From Bog-1198 sp963727045 (GTDB lineage: Bacteria; Pseudomonadota; Gammaproteobacteria; Steroidobacterales; Steroidobacteraceae), in assembly GCA_963727045.1 (NCBI GenBank), contig CAVSES010000001.1, positions 1,054,001 through 1,118,000 on the forward strand: DNA of 64,000 nucleotides. The letters run 5' to 3'. Positions 7,646 through 17,076 of this stretch are shown here, piece by piece (position 1 is the stretch's first letter; each line of letters opens with the position of its first letter). The position numbers were made by a program, and so were the translations under genes. The notes under the pieces are model-generated. The model had not been told where the DNA came from. It ran no database searches and saw nothing but the letters and a program-made list of their open reading frames with translations.

Positions 7646-9280
7646 TCACGGCTTAGCGAACTTGCCCCCGAAAAAGTCGCCCTTGTTCCATGAGGGCTTG
7701 AGCGGGCTTTCGGCCAATTCTCGGGTGACCTCATAATTGAGGCGAGCGAATTTGGCGCCAACGTCGAAGCGCAGCGGCAAATGCATGTCGTCGCTGGGCT
7801 TGTGATAGTGATGTGCCATGAAGTCGGTGAAGGCCGCTTTGCCGCCATTGGCGAAGCCGGTGATCAGGAACACCGCCGGCACGCCCTGCTCGACGAAACG
7901 GTAATGATCCGAGCGGGTGAAAATGCCCTCGTCGGGCATCGGGTCGGGCGACAGCTTGACATTCATCCGTCCCGCCGCCTTCTTGACCGAGGAGCCGATG
8001 CTGGAGCGGTCGGCGCCAAACGCAACCACATCGCTGAATTCATAGGTTAGCATCGGCATGTCGAGATCGACGTCGGCGACGATCGATTTCGCCCGCACAG
8101 TTGGGTTGTGGGCGAAATATTCGGCCCCGACCAGCCCCTTCTCCTCCGCCGTATCGATAAGGAACAATACCGAGCGCTTGGGCGCCTTGCCGTGGGTGCG
8201 AAACATCTTGGCCACTTCCAGAGTCGTGGCGACGCCGGCGGCATTGTCGAGCGCGCCGTTATTGATCGAATCGCCGTCGACCGGCGGAGTGATACCGATA
8301 TGGTCGAGGTGGGCCGACAGAACCACCACCTCGTCCTTGAGCTTGGGATCGCTGCCTTCGAGCAGCCCCACCACATTCTCACTCTGCACCTCCCTCATCT
8401 CGGAATCCAGGGCGGCGTCGAGCGAGCGCGGCAGCTCGAAGCCCTTCATCGCGCCTTCCGGGGTTTCGGCGGCCGCGAGAATCGCATCGGCTGATTGCCG
8501 CGCGCCGGCGAATAGCTTGGCGGCGCCGGCGACGCTGATGGCGCCCAGACTGGGTATCGGCGAGGGAATGAAGGGCTTGCCCTGTGCGTCGCGCCACACC
8601 ACGCCCCAGCTTTGATACTGACGGACCGCGTTGGGGAAGGGGTAGAGCTTCTCCCCGGTCAGCGTGTCGAGGCTCAGCATGCCGATGGCGCCATGGGCCA
8701 GGGCGACCGCAGCCTTGGTGCGGCCGTTGCCGTAGTAAGCGCGTTCCTCGCTCTGGTAGTTCTTTGGGGCGCCGCTCAACAGCAGCACGATCTTGCCGCG
8801 CACGTCGAGGCCAGCATAGTCGTCGCGCCCGTGCTCGGGGGCAATCACGCCGAAGCCGGCGAACACCAGGGGCGCCGACATCTTGACCGCGGCGCCGAAG
8901 GCCGAACCGCGCACCAGATAGTCCTCGCCGAACTTCAGCGGCTCATCCTTGCCCTGCGCGTCTTTCAACACCAGGGCGCCCTGGTCGGCGGCACGAAAGG
9001 CGAGGAGCGACACCGGCTGCAGATACGACCTCCCGTCGCCACCGAGCGGCTTCAGCCTCAGCTGCTCCATCTGCGAGGCGACATAGGCCGCGGCGATGTC
9101 GAAATCAACAGTGCCTGCTTCGCGGCCACGCAGCAGGTCGCTGGCCAGGAATGCCATGTGGGCGTGGATGTCGGCGGCCGATTGAGCATCGTCCTGCGGC
9201 GCGGCCCGAGGAGCTGCATGTGCCTGGGAGGACAAGGCGAGCAGCGCCGCCAGCGACAGGATGTCGAGCTTCAAACGCAT
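7646..9280 (-). CDS. Secreted M28-family zinc aminopeptidase
   Basis: This 544-residue protein starts at ATG 9280 with a clear signal peptide (MRLKLDILSLAALLALSS...AHA). A protease-associated-like insert fills roughly residues 120-240. The M28 catalytic domain follows, with metal ligands and catalytic residues in AHLDHIG, LDNAAGVATT, DTAEEKGLVGA, DVDLDMP and the final HHYHKPSDD. This is the full set for a two-zinc aminopeptidase working in the periplasm or outside the cell. An in-frame ATG 7 codons upstream (9301) is less likely because it adds polar residues before the signal peptide. Monocistronic. Confidence 0.92.
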   Translation of the reverse strand: MRLKLDILSLAALLALSSQAHAAPRAAPQDDAQSAADIHAHMAFLASDLLRGREAGTVDFDIAAAYVASQMEQLRLKPLGGDGRSYLQPVSLLAFRAADQGALVLKDAQGKDEPLKFGEDYLVRGSAFGAAVKMSAPLVFAGFGVIAPEHGRDDYAGLDVRGKIVLLLSGAPKNYQSEERAYYGNGRTKAAVALAHGAIGMLSLDTLTGEKLYPFPNAVRQYQSWGVVWRDAQGKPFIPSPIPSLGAISVAGAAKLFAGARQSADAILAAAETPEGAMKGFELPRSLDAALDSEMREVQSENVVGLLEGSDPKLKDEVVVLSAHLDHIGITPPVDGDSINNGALDNAAGVATTLEVAKMFRTHGKAPKRSVLFLIDTAEEKGLVGAEYFAHNPTVRAKSIVADVDLDMPMLTYEFSDVVAFGADRSSIGSSVKKAAGRMNVKLSPDPMPDEGIFTRSDHYRFVEQGVPAVFLITGFANGGKAAFTDFMAHHYHKPSDDMHLPLRFDVGAKFARLNYEVTRELAESPLKPSWNKGDFFGGKFAKP

Positions 9281-9380
9281 TGGATGGGTACACCTGGACA
9301 AGGAAGGCCTTTAGATTGGATTGCATTCTATCCGCGACCCAGTTTCGGCTCCAAGCGAAGATTGGCGTTCAGAGAGCCCG

Positions 9381-10025
9381 CTATTCCACACTGTAGCCGC
9401 GGGCTTCTAAGCAAGCCTCGTCGGCGCGACGGTAGTTTGCATGCTTTGCCAGCAGGCGATCCGAGGCTTTGATGGGTGGCGCCGCCGCTTTGGGGTCGAA
9501 GCCGACTTGCTGAACTGCCCAGCGGTGACACGTCTCGCGATCACGCTCCAATTCCTCGTTACTCTGATTCCCATTGGGAAACACGAACAGCTCTGTCACG
9601 ACCGGTGCTTGAGCAGCGATCTGCTCACCGAGGCCGGCGGGTGGCTGTACCTCCTGGTAAGCTCCAGCGGTACCGTTCCATTCATAGTAGATATCATCAG
9701 CATAGTAGTAGGCCGCGCCTCCCCAGTAGAGGAGTTTGCAGTACGATGGAATGGATGCAAAGTAAAACCCATGACCTGGGATGCTCCAGCCCCTATGATC
9801 GCCGCTGCGATTCCCGCCACCACTAGTGCCGCGCGAGCCGCGCCAACCGCCTCGGTGATGACCGTGACCATGACCGCTGCCGCTGCTATGGAAACCAGCA
9901 CCGTGACCTGCGCTGCTATTGCCTCCAGTCGCACCATGAGAAACGGCGAATCCTGAACTCCAAAGTCCTATCGAAATCAGAGCCGTGAGAATAGTTAAGC
10001 GTGATCGTTGCTGATGCATGACCAT
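9381..10025 (-). CDS. Secreted Gly/His-rich protein, DUF6515-like
   Basis: A 214-residue protein with a signal peptide (residues 1-31), then a Gly/Ser/His/Arg-rich low-complexity stretch (about 32-80). A C-terminal region follows with aromatic repeats around YWGGAAYYYADDIYYEW and then RDRETCHRWAVQQVGFDP. The CHRWA-xx-GFDP block resembles the conserved C-terminus of DUF6515 proteins; assignment is by memory of that motif only. Probably periplasmic or outer-membrane associated; function unknown. ATG at 10025 and ATG at 10019 are equally plausible starts. Confidence 0.7.
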   Translation of the reverse strand: MVMHQQRSRLTILTALISIGLWSSGFAVSHGATGGNSSAGHGAGFHSSGSGHGHGHHRGGWRGSRGTSGGGNRSGDHRGWSIPGHGFYFASIPSYCKLLYWGGAAYYYADDIYYEWNGTAGAYQEVQPPAGLGEQIAAQAPVVTELFVFPNGNQSNEELERDRETCHRWAVQQVGFDPKAAAPPIKASDRLLAKHANYRRADEACLEARGYSVE

Positions 10026-10085
10026 ACATCGATTGATAGTGCTTCATTTGGCACATTACCACTATGGAAAGTTCCAAATCTACGC

Positions 10086-10310
10086 GCGCACGATGGAGTG
10101 GATGTGAGTTCGGCCAAGGGACACCGGCGCGCTGATCACAAGCTCGCCTTGGGGCGCACGATATTCGCTCGAGGCGTTGCGCTCAGCTTCGAAGATGTCT
10201 TCGAGAATGCGGCGGGAGGAGGCGACGCAGTCGCGCCCGGCATCGGTGAGGACCAGCTTGCGGCTGCCGCGGCGACGTCCCAGGCTGGCGCTGCTTTGGA
10301 GAAGACACAA
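10086..10310 (-). pseudogene. LysR-type regulator fragment
   Basis: On the minus strand, about 75 codons match the segment of LysR regulators that follows the helix-turn-helix: RKLVLTDAGRDCVASSRRIL, then EAERNASSEYRAPQGELVIS and APVSLGRTHI. The helix-turn-helix before it and the effector-binding domain after it are absent. It lies antiparallel against the 5' end of the epoxide-hydrolase-like gene, so a rearrangement has joined the two. Confidence 0.75.
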
Positions 10311-11315
10311 ACCTTAACCGCCCGCACTTTCAACTCCCCCCGTCACACAACACGCTACTGGGAGGCTGGACCTACGGATGGGCCCCTGATGATCTTCCTC
10401 CACGGCTGGCCCGAGATCGGTCTGATGTGGCGAGCGCAAGTCGAGGCCTTCGCGGCCGAAGGCTGGCACTGCGTTGCACCAGACATGCGCGGCTACGGTG
10501 GCTCATCGGCGCCAACTGCCGCCGAGGCGTACGCTCTGAAGGAGATCGTAGGGGACATGGTCGAACTTCACGACCATCTAGGCGCCCGCCCGGCAATTTG
10601 GGTCGGTCACGATTGGGGAAGCCCGGTGGCCGGGGCGCTGGCTGCACATCATGCAAAACGCAGTCGCGGAATGGTGTTGATTTCCATCCCTTACTTCCCG
10701 AATGGATTCGGCTTGCCGAGTGTTCTTCCTCTGGTTGATCGTCAGTTGTACCCGGCCTACCGATATCCGGACGGTCAATGGGATTACTACCGCTTCTACC
10801 TGACTCACTTTGACCAGACGGTCAGCGACATGGGAGCGGACATCCGGGCGACTCTGGCGTCGATCTATCGGCCTGGGAACCCTGCGTCCGCCGGCAAGAT
10901 CTCCCCCTCTGCCCTAATCACGGCCAATGGAGGGCGTTACGGTTCGGTGCATCGGGCACCGCCAACAGCGCCTGACCCCACACTCTGGCCATCCGCTGAC
11001 TTCGATGCCCTGGTCGACTCGTTCCGCGCCACAGGTTTCCGCCCGGGCAATGCCTGGTACCTAAACGACAACGCCAATAGCATCTACGCCCATTCGGCAC
11101 CCAGCGGCGGCCGTCTGCGCCAGCCGGTGCTGTTCGTCAACGGTGACTTGGATGCCATCACGGACATCAACCGCAGCCGCCTTGGGGAGCCCATGTGGTC
11201 CGCATGCGGGGACCTGACCGTGACACACCTGCCGGCCGGGCACTGGTTGCCGCTTGAGCAGAAGAATGAACTGGTCCAAAACATCCGCTCATGGGTTTCA
11301 ACGAAACAGCTGTAG
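10296..11315 (+). CDS. Epoxide-hydrolase-like alpha/beta hydrolase, 5' end rearranged
   Basis: Alpha/beta hydrolase of the epoxide hydrolase group: the oxyanion-hole motif HGWPE, GYGGSSAP, the nucleophile motif GHDWGSP (Asp), the late acid in NGDLDAI and the histidine in LPAGHW. The homologous part begins at about TFNSPRHTTRYWEAG. The frame stays open upstream to an ATG at 10008, but that part is the antisense of a LysR fragment and cannot be the native N-terminus. I give a TTG at 10296 as a possible start (about 339 residues, normal family length). Whether it is still expressed is unclear. Confidence 0.72.
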   Translation: MEKTQTLTARTFNSPRHTTRYWEAGPTDGPLMIFLHGWPEIGLMWRAQVEAFAAEGWHCVAPDMRGYGGSSAPTAAEAYALKEIVGDMVELHDHLGARPAIWVGHDWGSPVAGALAAHHAKRSRGMVLISIPYFPNGFGLPSVLPLVDRQLYPAYRYPDGQWDYYRFYLTHFDQTVSDMGADIRATLASIYRPGNPASAGKISPSALITANGGRYGSVHRAPPTAPDPTLWPSADFDALVDSFRATGFRPGNAWYLNDNANSIYAHSAPSGGRLRQPVLFVNGDLDAITDINRSRLGEPMWSACGDLTVTHLPAGHWLPLEQKNELVQNIRSWVSTKQL

Positions 11316-11342
11316 TCAGCGACTGTCGTCTCTGAGCCGCAC

Positions 11343-11435
11343 GACGTAGTCGCCATGGACCTTCGTATCGCTTTCTTTGCGGATCCATGGGGTAACCTTT
11401 TTGAGTTTACCCAATCACTCGGCAATCACAGCTGA
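11343..11435 (+). pseudogene. Glyoxalase/VOC-family C-terminal fragment
   Basis: About 30 codons ending at TGA 11433 encode RIAFFADPWGNLFEFTQSLG, the typical last beta strands of vicinal-oxygen-chelate (glyoxalase/dioxygenase) proteins. No upstream remainder of the domain is present, since the epoxide hydrolase gene ends only 27 bases before it. It is a relic. Confidence 0.65.
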
Positions 11436-11493
11436 GGGCATTTCAGTGACTACGACGTAAGTGGATTGTAAGTTTGAGATCAAGGGGCGCACC

Positions 11494-12588
11494 GTGAACA
11501 TCAATAAGAGAAAACTTGGAATCGATTTGAGAAGCGGTATTTCAGCGGAAGAAGATGAGTCTTTAAATACTGGAAACACCATCTCTCGCCGCGCTGTGCT
11601 TGCAGGTGCAACCGCCCTTGGTGCAGGTCTATGGCTGGGCCAATTGGTGAAGGCAGAAAACACTGGAGGCATCGCGAGTTCCCCTTTCAAAGAATATGAC
11701 ATCGCTACGAATGGCATTTCCTTGCACGTCACGGAGCAGGGAGACGGGCCGGTCGTGCTCTTCTGCCACGGGTTTCCTGATACCGCTTATACCTGGCGCC
11801 GGCAGATGAAAGCGATCGCGGCCGCCGGCTATCGAGCAATCGCGCCTGACATGCGTGGCTATGGCCGCAGCTCGGCGCCGGCGGACGCGAACTTATACAT
11901 GCCGCTATATACGGCCGGTGATTGGTGGGTCTGCTCGATGTGCTGAAGATCCCCAGCGCTGTCCTCGTGGGCCATGACTGGGGTGCAACTCATGCGTGGA
12001 ATGCGGCGCTGATGCGCCCTGACCGATTCAAAGCCGTGTTTGCCTGAGTGTGCCTTACGTTCCGCGCGGAGATGTCAGCGTCTTCGAAAAAATGCGAAAG
12101 TCGGGCCATCAAAACGATTTTTACATGTTCGAACAGATCCGACCGGACGCCGATCAGATTTGGGCCAATGCAGCAGTCACTATTCCAGGGATATTGTATT
12201 GGGCATCAGATTCTGCTCCAGCCGACGAACGATGGAGTCCTATGGATCCTGCGCGCAGCCTTCATCGTCCGGCTCCTGGTTCATTGCCCTCATGGGCAGA
12301 ACCCGATTACGTCAATCACAGCATCGCGGAATTCCAGCGTACCGGGTTTCACGGTGGCCTGAACTACTACCGCGCCGCCGAACCGTATTTCAATCTATCT
12401 GCCGCATTAAAGGCGCGAAGATCACTCAGCCTTCCTTTTTCATTTGGGGAAAGGCGGACGGGCTGAAAGAACTCTATCCGCTGACCATAGACCAGATGCG
12501 TGGTGGTCTCCCGGGCCTCGTGGGAGGGCTCGAACTCGACAATGTTGGCCACTGGGTGCAACACGAAGCCCCCGATGTGGTTAACTGA
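11494..12588 (+). pseudogene. Tat-exported epoxide-hydrolase-like protein, frameshifted
   Basis: A full-length alpha/beta hydrolase gene broken by three frameshifts. The N-terminus has a twin-arginine signal (TISRRAVLAGATALGAGLWL). HGFPDTAYTWRRQ and MRGYGRSSAPAD follow in the first frame, then a shift near 11922. VGHDWGATHAWN, carrying the Asp nucleophile, is in a second frame; a shift near 12043 follows, then a third segment beginning SVPYVPRGD. The last shift is near 12400, then FFIWGKADGLKELYP and DNVGHWVQHEAPD with the catalytic His. Each change of phase equals the loss of one base. It is distantly related to the hydrolase just upstream. Confidence 0.85.
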
Positions 12589-12915
12589 CCAACTGGTGAA
12601 GTTCCTGCGTATTGTGAGTCCGGTCTAACGTCCACTGCAATGGCGCACCTGGATCGGCTGGCCTATCATTCAACGCGTTGCTGGTGCGTCCTGTGGATCG
12701 TGTCCCGGTTAGTGGTGTAAGAGCGGGCCGGTGATGGCGAATCCCAGGCGATTCTCTTGCGAAGTCAAGGAAACGCGTGTAATAGTTTCGTCGAACCGGG
12801 CGAACGACCCGGAGCCGAGGAGCTTTGTGGCGTTACACGGCAGGGTTCGAGGGGTCGTCACTTTCGCGATCCTCACGCTTTTGACGCGTGCGATAGAGCG
12901 CCGCCGTCGGCGGTG
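12589..12915. other. Gene-free stretch before the OmpA-like gene
   Basis: Open frames are present on both strands but none resembles a known protein. The OmpA-like frame can be read upstream to a TTG at 12757, but its residues are unlike the paralogue's N-terminus. The missing lipoprotein signal of that gene may have been lost here. Confidence 0.4.
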
Positions 12916-14109
12916 ATGGGGTCTGATCGCCACACGCAGCAAACAGCCGGCGGCGGTCACTCGCCGACAGCCCTGCCAGCTTCATCGTCGATCTCACAGG
13001 GGCCGTCGCTGTTACCGGTACTCGCCGACCGCACCAGCCTCGCGGGCAAGTGTTCGGTGGAGGACTCGGGCGCGGATGCGGCCGATCACGCACCTGCTCG
13101 GGACTCGATTCCGTTGAAGGCAGGTCTTACACTCGGCTGGGTATGGCGGGGACGCGGTGAGGATGTCGATCACGAATGCCTCACGAGTATCCGCAGCGTC
13201 GATGCGAACAGCGCCCTGGTGGCGCTGAGTTGCGGGTGGGGTCCAGGCCGAGCAGTGGAAAATGGTATTCGCCGGGTATGCGCAAGCGATCTTCGAACCG
13301 GCTACGTCTATGCGACTTTTTTTCATCCGAAGTTGCCGGAGGTGCTGCGCGGGTCGACGGTGTTGAGCCTCTCCCAGAAATCATTTCAAGAACTCAAAAC
13401 CAAAGGAGAAACACGTCACCGCTACATTCAGCTAAAATTGAGACAGCAACCCGAGGAACATTGGGTGGTCGAAGACGACCAGGATGGAATCCTGCGCCGT
13501 GAGGACCCTGGCCCCTCTTCCCCCTATCGCATCGATCTATCCAATACCCTGGATTTGCAGGTCAACGGCCGCCTCCGCTCTCTGCCCATCATCAATGTAC
13601 GTGGCGTTATTCCGGCGGAACACGGCAACGAAGAAGTACGTGCCAAAGTGCTCGACGACGCGGCCTTTCCATTGGTGCTGGAATACGAGCACGTCGGCTG
13701 GAAGTTCAAAATTGCATACACTAGCATTTCGTATCCTGGCGACCTTGAACAGCAACTTGCCACCGCGAGGCGTGCGGAGGCATACGGCATTTATTTCGAT
13801 TTCAACAGTGACGAGCTGCGCCCTGAATCCGAAGCAGCGATCGCGGAGATCGCCGCGGCACTGATCGAACATCCGGATTGGACGCTCAGCATCAATGGGC
13901 ACACGGACAACGTCGGCAATGCCACCTTCAATCAGGAATTGTCCGTGAAGCGCTGCCGCGCGGTGGGTAATGCGCTAACACAACGCTATCACATCGCCTC
14001 GGCAAGATTTATCTACGCCGGATTTGGCGCAACGCAGCCTAAAGAAAGCAACGACACGCCGCAAGGACGCGCCCGTAATCGTCGTGTCGAGCTTGTCCGC
14101 ACTCGTTAG
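12916..14109 (+). CDS. OmpA-C domain protein, probably N-terminally truncated
   Basis: From ATG 12916 it encodes 397 residues. The C-terminal ~115 form an OmpA-type peptidoglycan-binding domain: GIYFDFNSDELRPES, SINGHTDNVGN and NDTPQGRARNRRVELV. The preceding ~230 residues (PLKAGLTLGWVW, DLRTGYVYATFF, RHRYIQLKL, FKIAYTSISYPGD) match, block by block, the middle of the lipoprotein at 37547-39286, making the two paralogues. The 37.5-kb copy has a lipobox and an extra N-terminal domain; this one shows neither, so it has either lost its export signal or starts elsewhere. Confidence 0.78.
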   Translation: MGSDRHTQQTAGGGHSPTALPASSSISQGPSLLPVLADRTSLAGKCSVEDSGADAADHAPARDSIPLKAGLTLGWVWRGRGEDVDHECLTSIRSVDANSALVALSCGWGPGRAVENGIRRVCASDLRTGYVYATFFHPKLPEVLRGSTVLSLSQKSFQELKTKGETRHRYIQLKLRQQPEEHWVVEDDQDGILRREDPGPSSPYRIDLSNTLDLQVNGRLRSLPIINVRGVIPAEHGNEEVRAKVLDDAAFPLVLEYEHVGWKFKIAYTSISYPGDLEQQLATARRAEAYGIYFDFNSDELRPESEAAIAEIAAALIEHPDWTLSINGHTDNVGNATFNQELSVKRCRAVGNALTQRYHIASARFIYAGFGATQPKESNDTPQGRARNRRVELVRTR

Positions 14110-14128
14110 ACAATGCCCCTTCATTAGC

Positions 14129-15109
14129 ATGTCCGCGCGAAAACAGATGAACATTCCTCGATCGCTGGCATGGCTCGTGACGCCTGGGGGACTGATTCTC
14201 GTAGTGTTGTGCGCACATTCGCTCTGGCTCGGATTGGCGAGCGAGCGCTGGCCGCGGGTGGACGCGCTCGTCACAGAGTCGAAGGTCTACAGCGCCGATC
14301 GTGCCACCGATGAGATAAGACTAAAGTATGAGTACCGGTGCGGCGAGAAAGTTTGCGTCGGCGAGCGCTGGCGCTACAAGCTCCGAGCCTCATCGCCAGA
14401 CACGTTGTGGAACAATCACTCGACGCTGTACGCAAAAGGGGCGGTCGCGAGTTTCCCCGTGGGCAAACTTGCCCAAATCGCAGTGTCACCGAGCGACTCT
14501 GAGCAGTCTGTCGCCGAACCCGGCCCATCCTTCGACGATATGAGCTGGATTGTGTTCGGGCTATTTCTAACCATGGGTGGATTTGCTTTGGCTCGAGATC
14601 GCGCACGATCGCCTGCCGAGTCGGCGCAGGGAGCCGAACACCCGAGTCTTCCAGGGCCACGGCCACGAGCATTGCTTGCGAGTGTCCACCGTACGCTTGC
14701 CGGCGTGTCGGCGCTGCTAATCATTGTCGGTTCGTATCAACTGTATCGGGTTACCGGAACCGAATTGTGGCCGACTGCAACCGGTCGGATAATCTACAGC
14801 GCTCGAAGTGCCCGCGGGAGTTTGCAGTACGGTCAGTACGGCTATCTCCGATACGAGTACCGAACGAACGACATCCGCCGGTTCGGCGAGGTGTATGGCC
14901 GGGGTTCGGAGGAGTACATCCGATCCATGTTCACCGCCGCGCCGGGCACCCGGCTCCAGCTAAAGGTTAATCCCCTCTGGCCAAGCGATTCCGTTCCGGT
15001 GCGCCCGATGGAGTGGCGTGATCTGATGGTGCTGATTTTGGGAGTATTCTTTGCCGTGTTAACGTTTCTGATCGGCGCGGTCCGCCGTAGGGCAATGCGG
15101 CCCGCCTAG
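14129..15109 (+). CDS. DUF3592 membrane protein, duplicated domain
   Basis: A 326-residue membrane protein with two DUF3592-like repeats. Each repeat is a hydrophobic helix, an extracytoplasmic beta-rich stretch (LWLGLASERWPRVDALVTES then LKYEYRC in the first; LYRVTGTELWPTATGRIIYS then LRYEYRT in the second) and another helix. Four membrane segments are visible at about 14-36, 139-157, 192-215 and 295-318. DUF3592 proteins are uncharacterised. Starts at 14129 or 14147 are both possible. The gene follows the OmpA-like gene by 19 bases and may be co-transcribed with it. Confidence 0.75.
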   Translation: MSARKQMNIPRSLAWLVTPGGLILVVLCAHSLWLGLASERWPRVDALVTESKVYSADRATDEIRLKYEYRCGEKVCVGERWRYKLRASSPDTLWNNHSTLYAKGAVASFPVGKLAQIAVSPSDSEQSVAEPGPSFDDMSWIVFGLFLTMGGFALARDRARSPAESAQGAEHPSLPGPRPRALLASVHRTLAGVSALLIIVGSYQLYRVTGTELWPTATGRIIYSARSARGSLQYGQYGYLRYEYRTNDIRRFGEVYGRGSEEYIRSMFTAAPGTRLQLKVNPLWPSDSVPVRPMEWRDLMVLILGVFFAVLTFLIGAVRRRAMRPA

Positions 15110-15182
15110 AGAGGCGCTTGAATTCCTTGATCTGGCGCGTAAGCGCCATCCGTAGAAGGCCAAACAATCTGGGGAGTTTACG

Positions 15183-16037
15183 ATGCAATCCAGTCCCAAT
15201 ACATCCGAGCAACGAATTTCGACACTGGAACAGGAGTTACAGGCGCTCAATGCCGCGCTTGCTGAGCAACAGCGCTCTACGCGCGTACACCTTCGGCTGT
15301 TGACCGGCATGTTGGCGTGTCTAGGCTTCGCGGGGACCCTTTTCATCGCCACCTCGCGCAATCTCGCCGCAGCCGCGCCTAAAGTTGGCACGGACATCAA
15401 GGCGCCCTTCAGGATTCTGAATAGCGCAGGCGGAGCAATCATCGCCGTCTACGAGAGCACGGATGGACAAGGCCTGTATGTGCGCAACAAGGCCGGTCAA
15501 ACCGCCGGATCGCTGGAAGCAAGGAACAATGGTTCCGGCATGGTGGCGGTCTACGATGGAGCGCCGCCGCCGGCGGCTGGCACTGCTCCCCAAGCGGAGA
15601 GCCCGCCATCGATTGTCGCCGATATAGAGGACGGCCAGGCGGTGATCAGATTGAATGGACCGAAGGGTTATTCCCAGTATCAGAACCTAGGGTTGTCGAT
15701 CCGCAGAGGAGGCAATCCAAACATCGTCATAGGTTCATACTCGGATCAGGGCGGAGCCGTTCGTGTATTCAACCCAAGCGGCAACTTAACGGGCGAAATG
15801 GCTACCAAGGGCGGATTTCGCGCATTTGACAGTTCAGGAGTGAAACCTGTTGCGGAGTTCGGTGCCACTGAGAGTCGTGGCAGCGGCAGGTTATGGCTGG
15901 CCAATACCGCTGGCGTTGCAATGGTCGAAGGAGGGATGACGGCGGACGGGCGCGGCATTGTCAGGGTGGGTCCAGTCTGTTGCGCTGGGCCGTCTTCGTT
16001 TCGAGTCCCAGATCATATTGAAGGCCACAAGGAATAG
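15183..16037 (+). CDS. Membrane-anchored beta-repeat protein, unknown function
   Basis: This 284-residue protein has an N-terminal coiled coil (residues 8-35, ISTLEQELQALNAALAEQQ), one transmembrane helix (about 39-58) and then an extracytoplasmic region. That region is built from short beta units such as FRILNSAGGAIIAVYES, LYVRNKAGQTAG and VRVFNPSGNLTGEMATKGG. The ~20-residue spacing suggests a repetitive beta structure. A ribosome site (GGGGAG) lies 8 bases before the ATG. I do not recognise a family. It lies 73 bases downstream of the DUF3592 gene on the same strand. Confidence 0.65.
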   Translation: MQSSPNTSEQRISTLEQELQALNAALAEQQRSTRVHLRLLTGMLACLGFAGTLFIATSRNLAAAAPKVGTDIKAPFRILNSAGGAIIAVYESTDGQGLYVRNKAGQTAGSLEARNNGSGMVAVYDGAPPPAAGTAPQAESPPSIVADIEDGQAVIRLNGPKGYSQYQNLGLSIRRGGNPNIVIGSYSDQGGAVRVFNPSGNLTGEMATKGGFRAFDSSGVKPVAEFGATESRGSGRLWLANTAGVAMVEGGMTADGRGIVRVGPVCCAGPSSFRVPDHIEGHKE

Positions 16038-16184
16038 CCGATGATTCGCACAAAACGGACCTGTTGCGTTACGGGCGACAAAATAGGGTGAGCATGCCAG
16101 CTCCCGATGCATTGGCTACACGGTGGCGCTTGACCGTTACGTTGGTTAGTCAAATCCACAGTCAGACCTATTAGCTCCCCCACC

Positions 16185-16799
16185 GTGCGATTCAAGGGTA
16201 GTCTCAAATCGTGGAGTGACGAGCGCGGATTTGGTTTCATTGCCCCCGCCGAGGATGGACCCGAGATATTTGTTCACATCAAGGCCTTTGCGTCTCGCTC
16301 AGTTCGACCGAAGATAGGGCAGCTTCTGACTTTCGAGGTCGAGACAACTCGGGATGGAAAAAGGCGAGCAACTAAAGTGCTAACCGCGGGCGCGTCGAAG
16401 CCGCCACGTAGCAGCGCCCCACGGCCCTGGGGCACTGCAAGTTTCTTGGCGATTCCCGCCTTTCTTTTGCTTTACCTCCTTGTCGCCATGGTATGGCGCG
16501 TGCCGGTTTGGGTCGCCTGGGTTTACTTGGCATCTACAGTCGTGTGCTTTATTTATTACGCTGTAGATAAATCTGCAGCGGCAGCGGGGCAGTGGCGTAT
16601 TCCTGAGAGCACATTGATTCTGCTGGGTTTGGCCGGTGGTTGGCCGGGTGCAATCATCGCCCAACAAGTATTACGCCATAAGTCGAACAAGAAGGACTTT
16701 CAGTCTGCATTTTGGGTAAGTGTAGTTTTGAATGTTCTGGCTTTTGTGGCTCTCTGCTCACCGGTGGCTTCTCTTCTGTTCCCTTCGACCTTCCATTGA
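16185..16799 (+). CDS. Cold-shock domain fused to DUF1294 membrane domain
   Basis: A 204-residue protein. Residues 1-67 form a cold-shock nucleic-acid-binding domain with the RNP1-like DERGFGFIAP and RNP2-like IFVHIKAF motifs. A short basic linker follows, then a DUF1294 domain with three or four hydrophobic segments (about 84-104, 108-126, 142-160, 178-198), the FIYYAVDKSAA signature and LGLAGGWPGAIIAQ. This fusion is a known bacterial architecture of undefined function, probably an inner-membrane protein with a cytoplasmic RNA-binding head. The start is GTG. Confidence 0.88.
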   Translation: MRFKGSLKSWSDERGFGFIAPAEDGPEIFVHIKAFASRSVRPKIGQLLTFEVETTRDGKRRATKVLTAGASKPPRSSAPRPWGTASFLAIPAFLLLYLLVAMVWRVPVWVAWVYLASTVVCFIYYAVDKSAAAAGQWRIPESTLILLGLAGGWPGAIIAQQVLRHKSNKKDFQSAFWVSVVLNVLAFVALCSPVASLLFPSTFH

Positions 16800-16823
16800 A
16801 GGACCATGCAGACAACCGCGGAT

Positions 16824-16988
16824 GGAGGGGAATTGAACCCCCGACACGCGGATTTTCAGCCCGCTGCCGGGTGTTCCAGGGGGCTATCAATCAACCACTT
16901 GCAGCGTCTTGCCGACCCCCTCCCAGCACACCAAGGCACAATCCTGGCACACCCAATTGATTTCTGAGTTGGTCGCAAATGACACAGC
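16824..16988 (-). repeat. tRNA-like dispersed repeat type T, copy B
   Basis: Best-preserved copy. The minus strand reads GGTCGGCAAGACGCTGCAAG, then a tRNA(Phe)-like anticodon arm (GCGGGCTGAAAATCCGC), GTGTC and a T-arm ending in TTCAATTCCCC. No D-arm is present. Here the conserved leader lies in an open frame ending GVGKTLQVVD-stop, but the frame is broken in copies A and C, so coding is doubtful. This copy is not beside a toxin gene. Confidence 0.75.
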
Positions 16989-17076
16989 ACTTTCGATCTG
17001 TGGAGATTCACGTGAGCGAAAGATGATTGGCCTTGATATTGAGCTAGGCTTCGTCTGTATGCACGAACTTCGTGAC

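Noticed and set aside
10008..10295. N-terminal extension of the epoxide hydrolase from ATG 10008
   Set aside because: These codons are the antisense of a LysR fragment and match no hydrolase N-terminus.
16824..16988. A complete tRNA gene in the T repeat
   Set aside because: Only the anticodon and T arms can be drawn; the D-arm and a matching acceptor 5' strand are absent.
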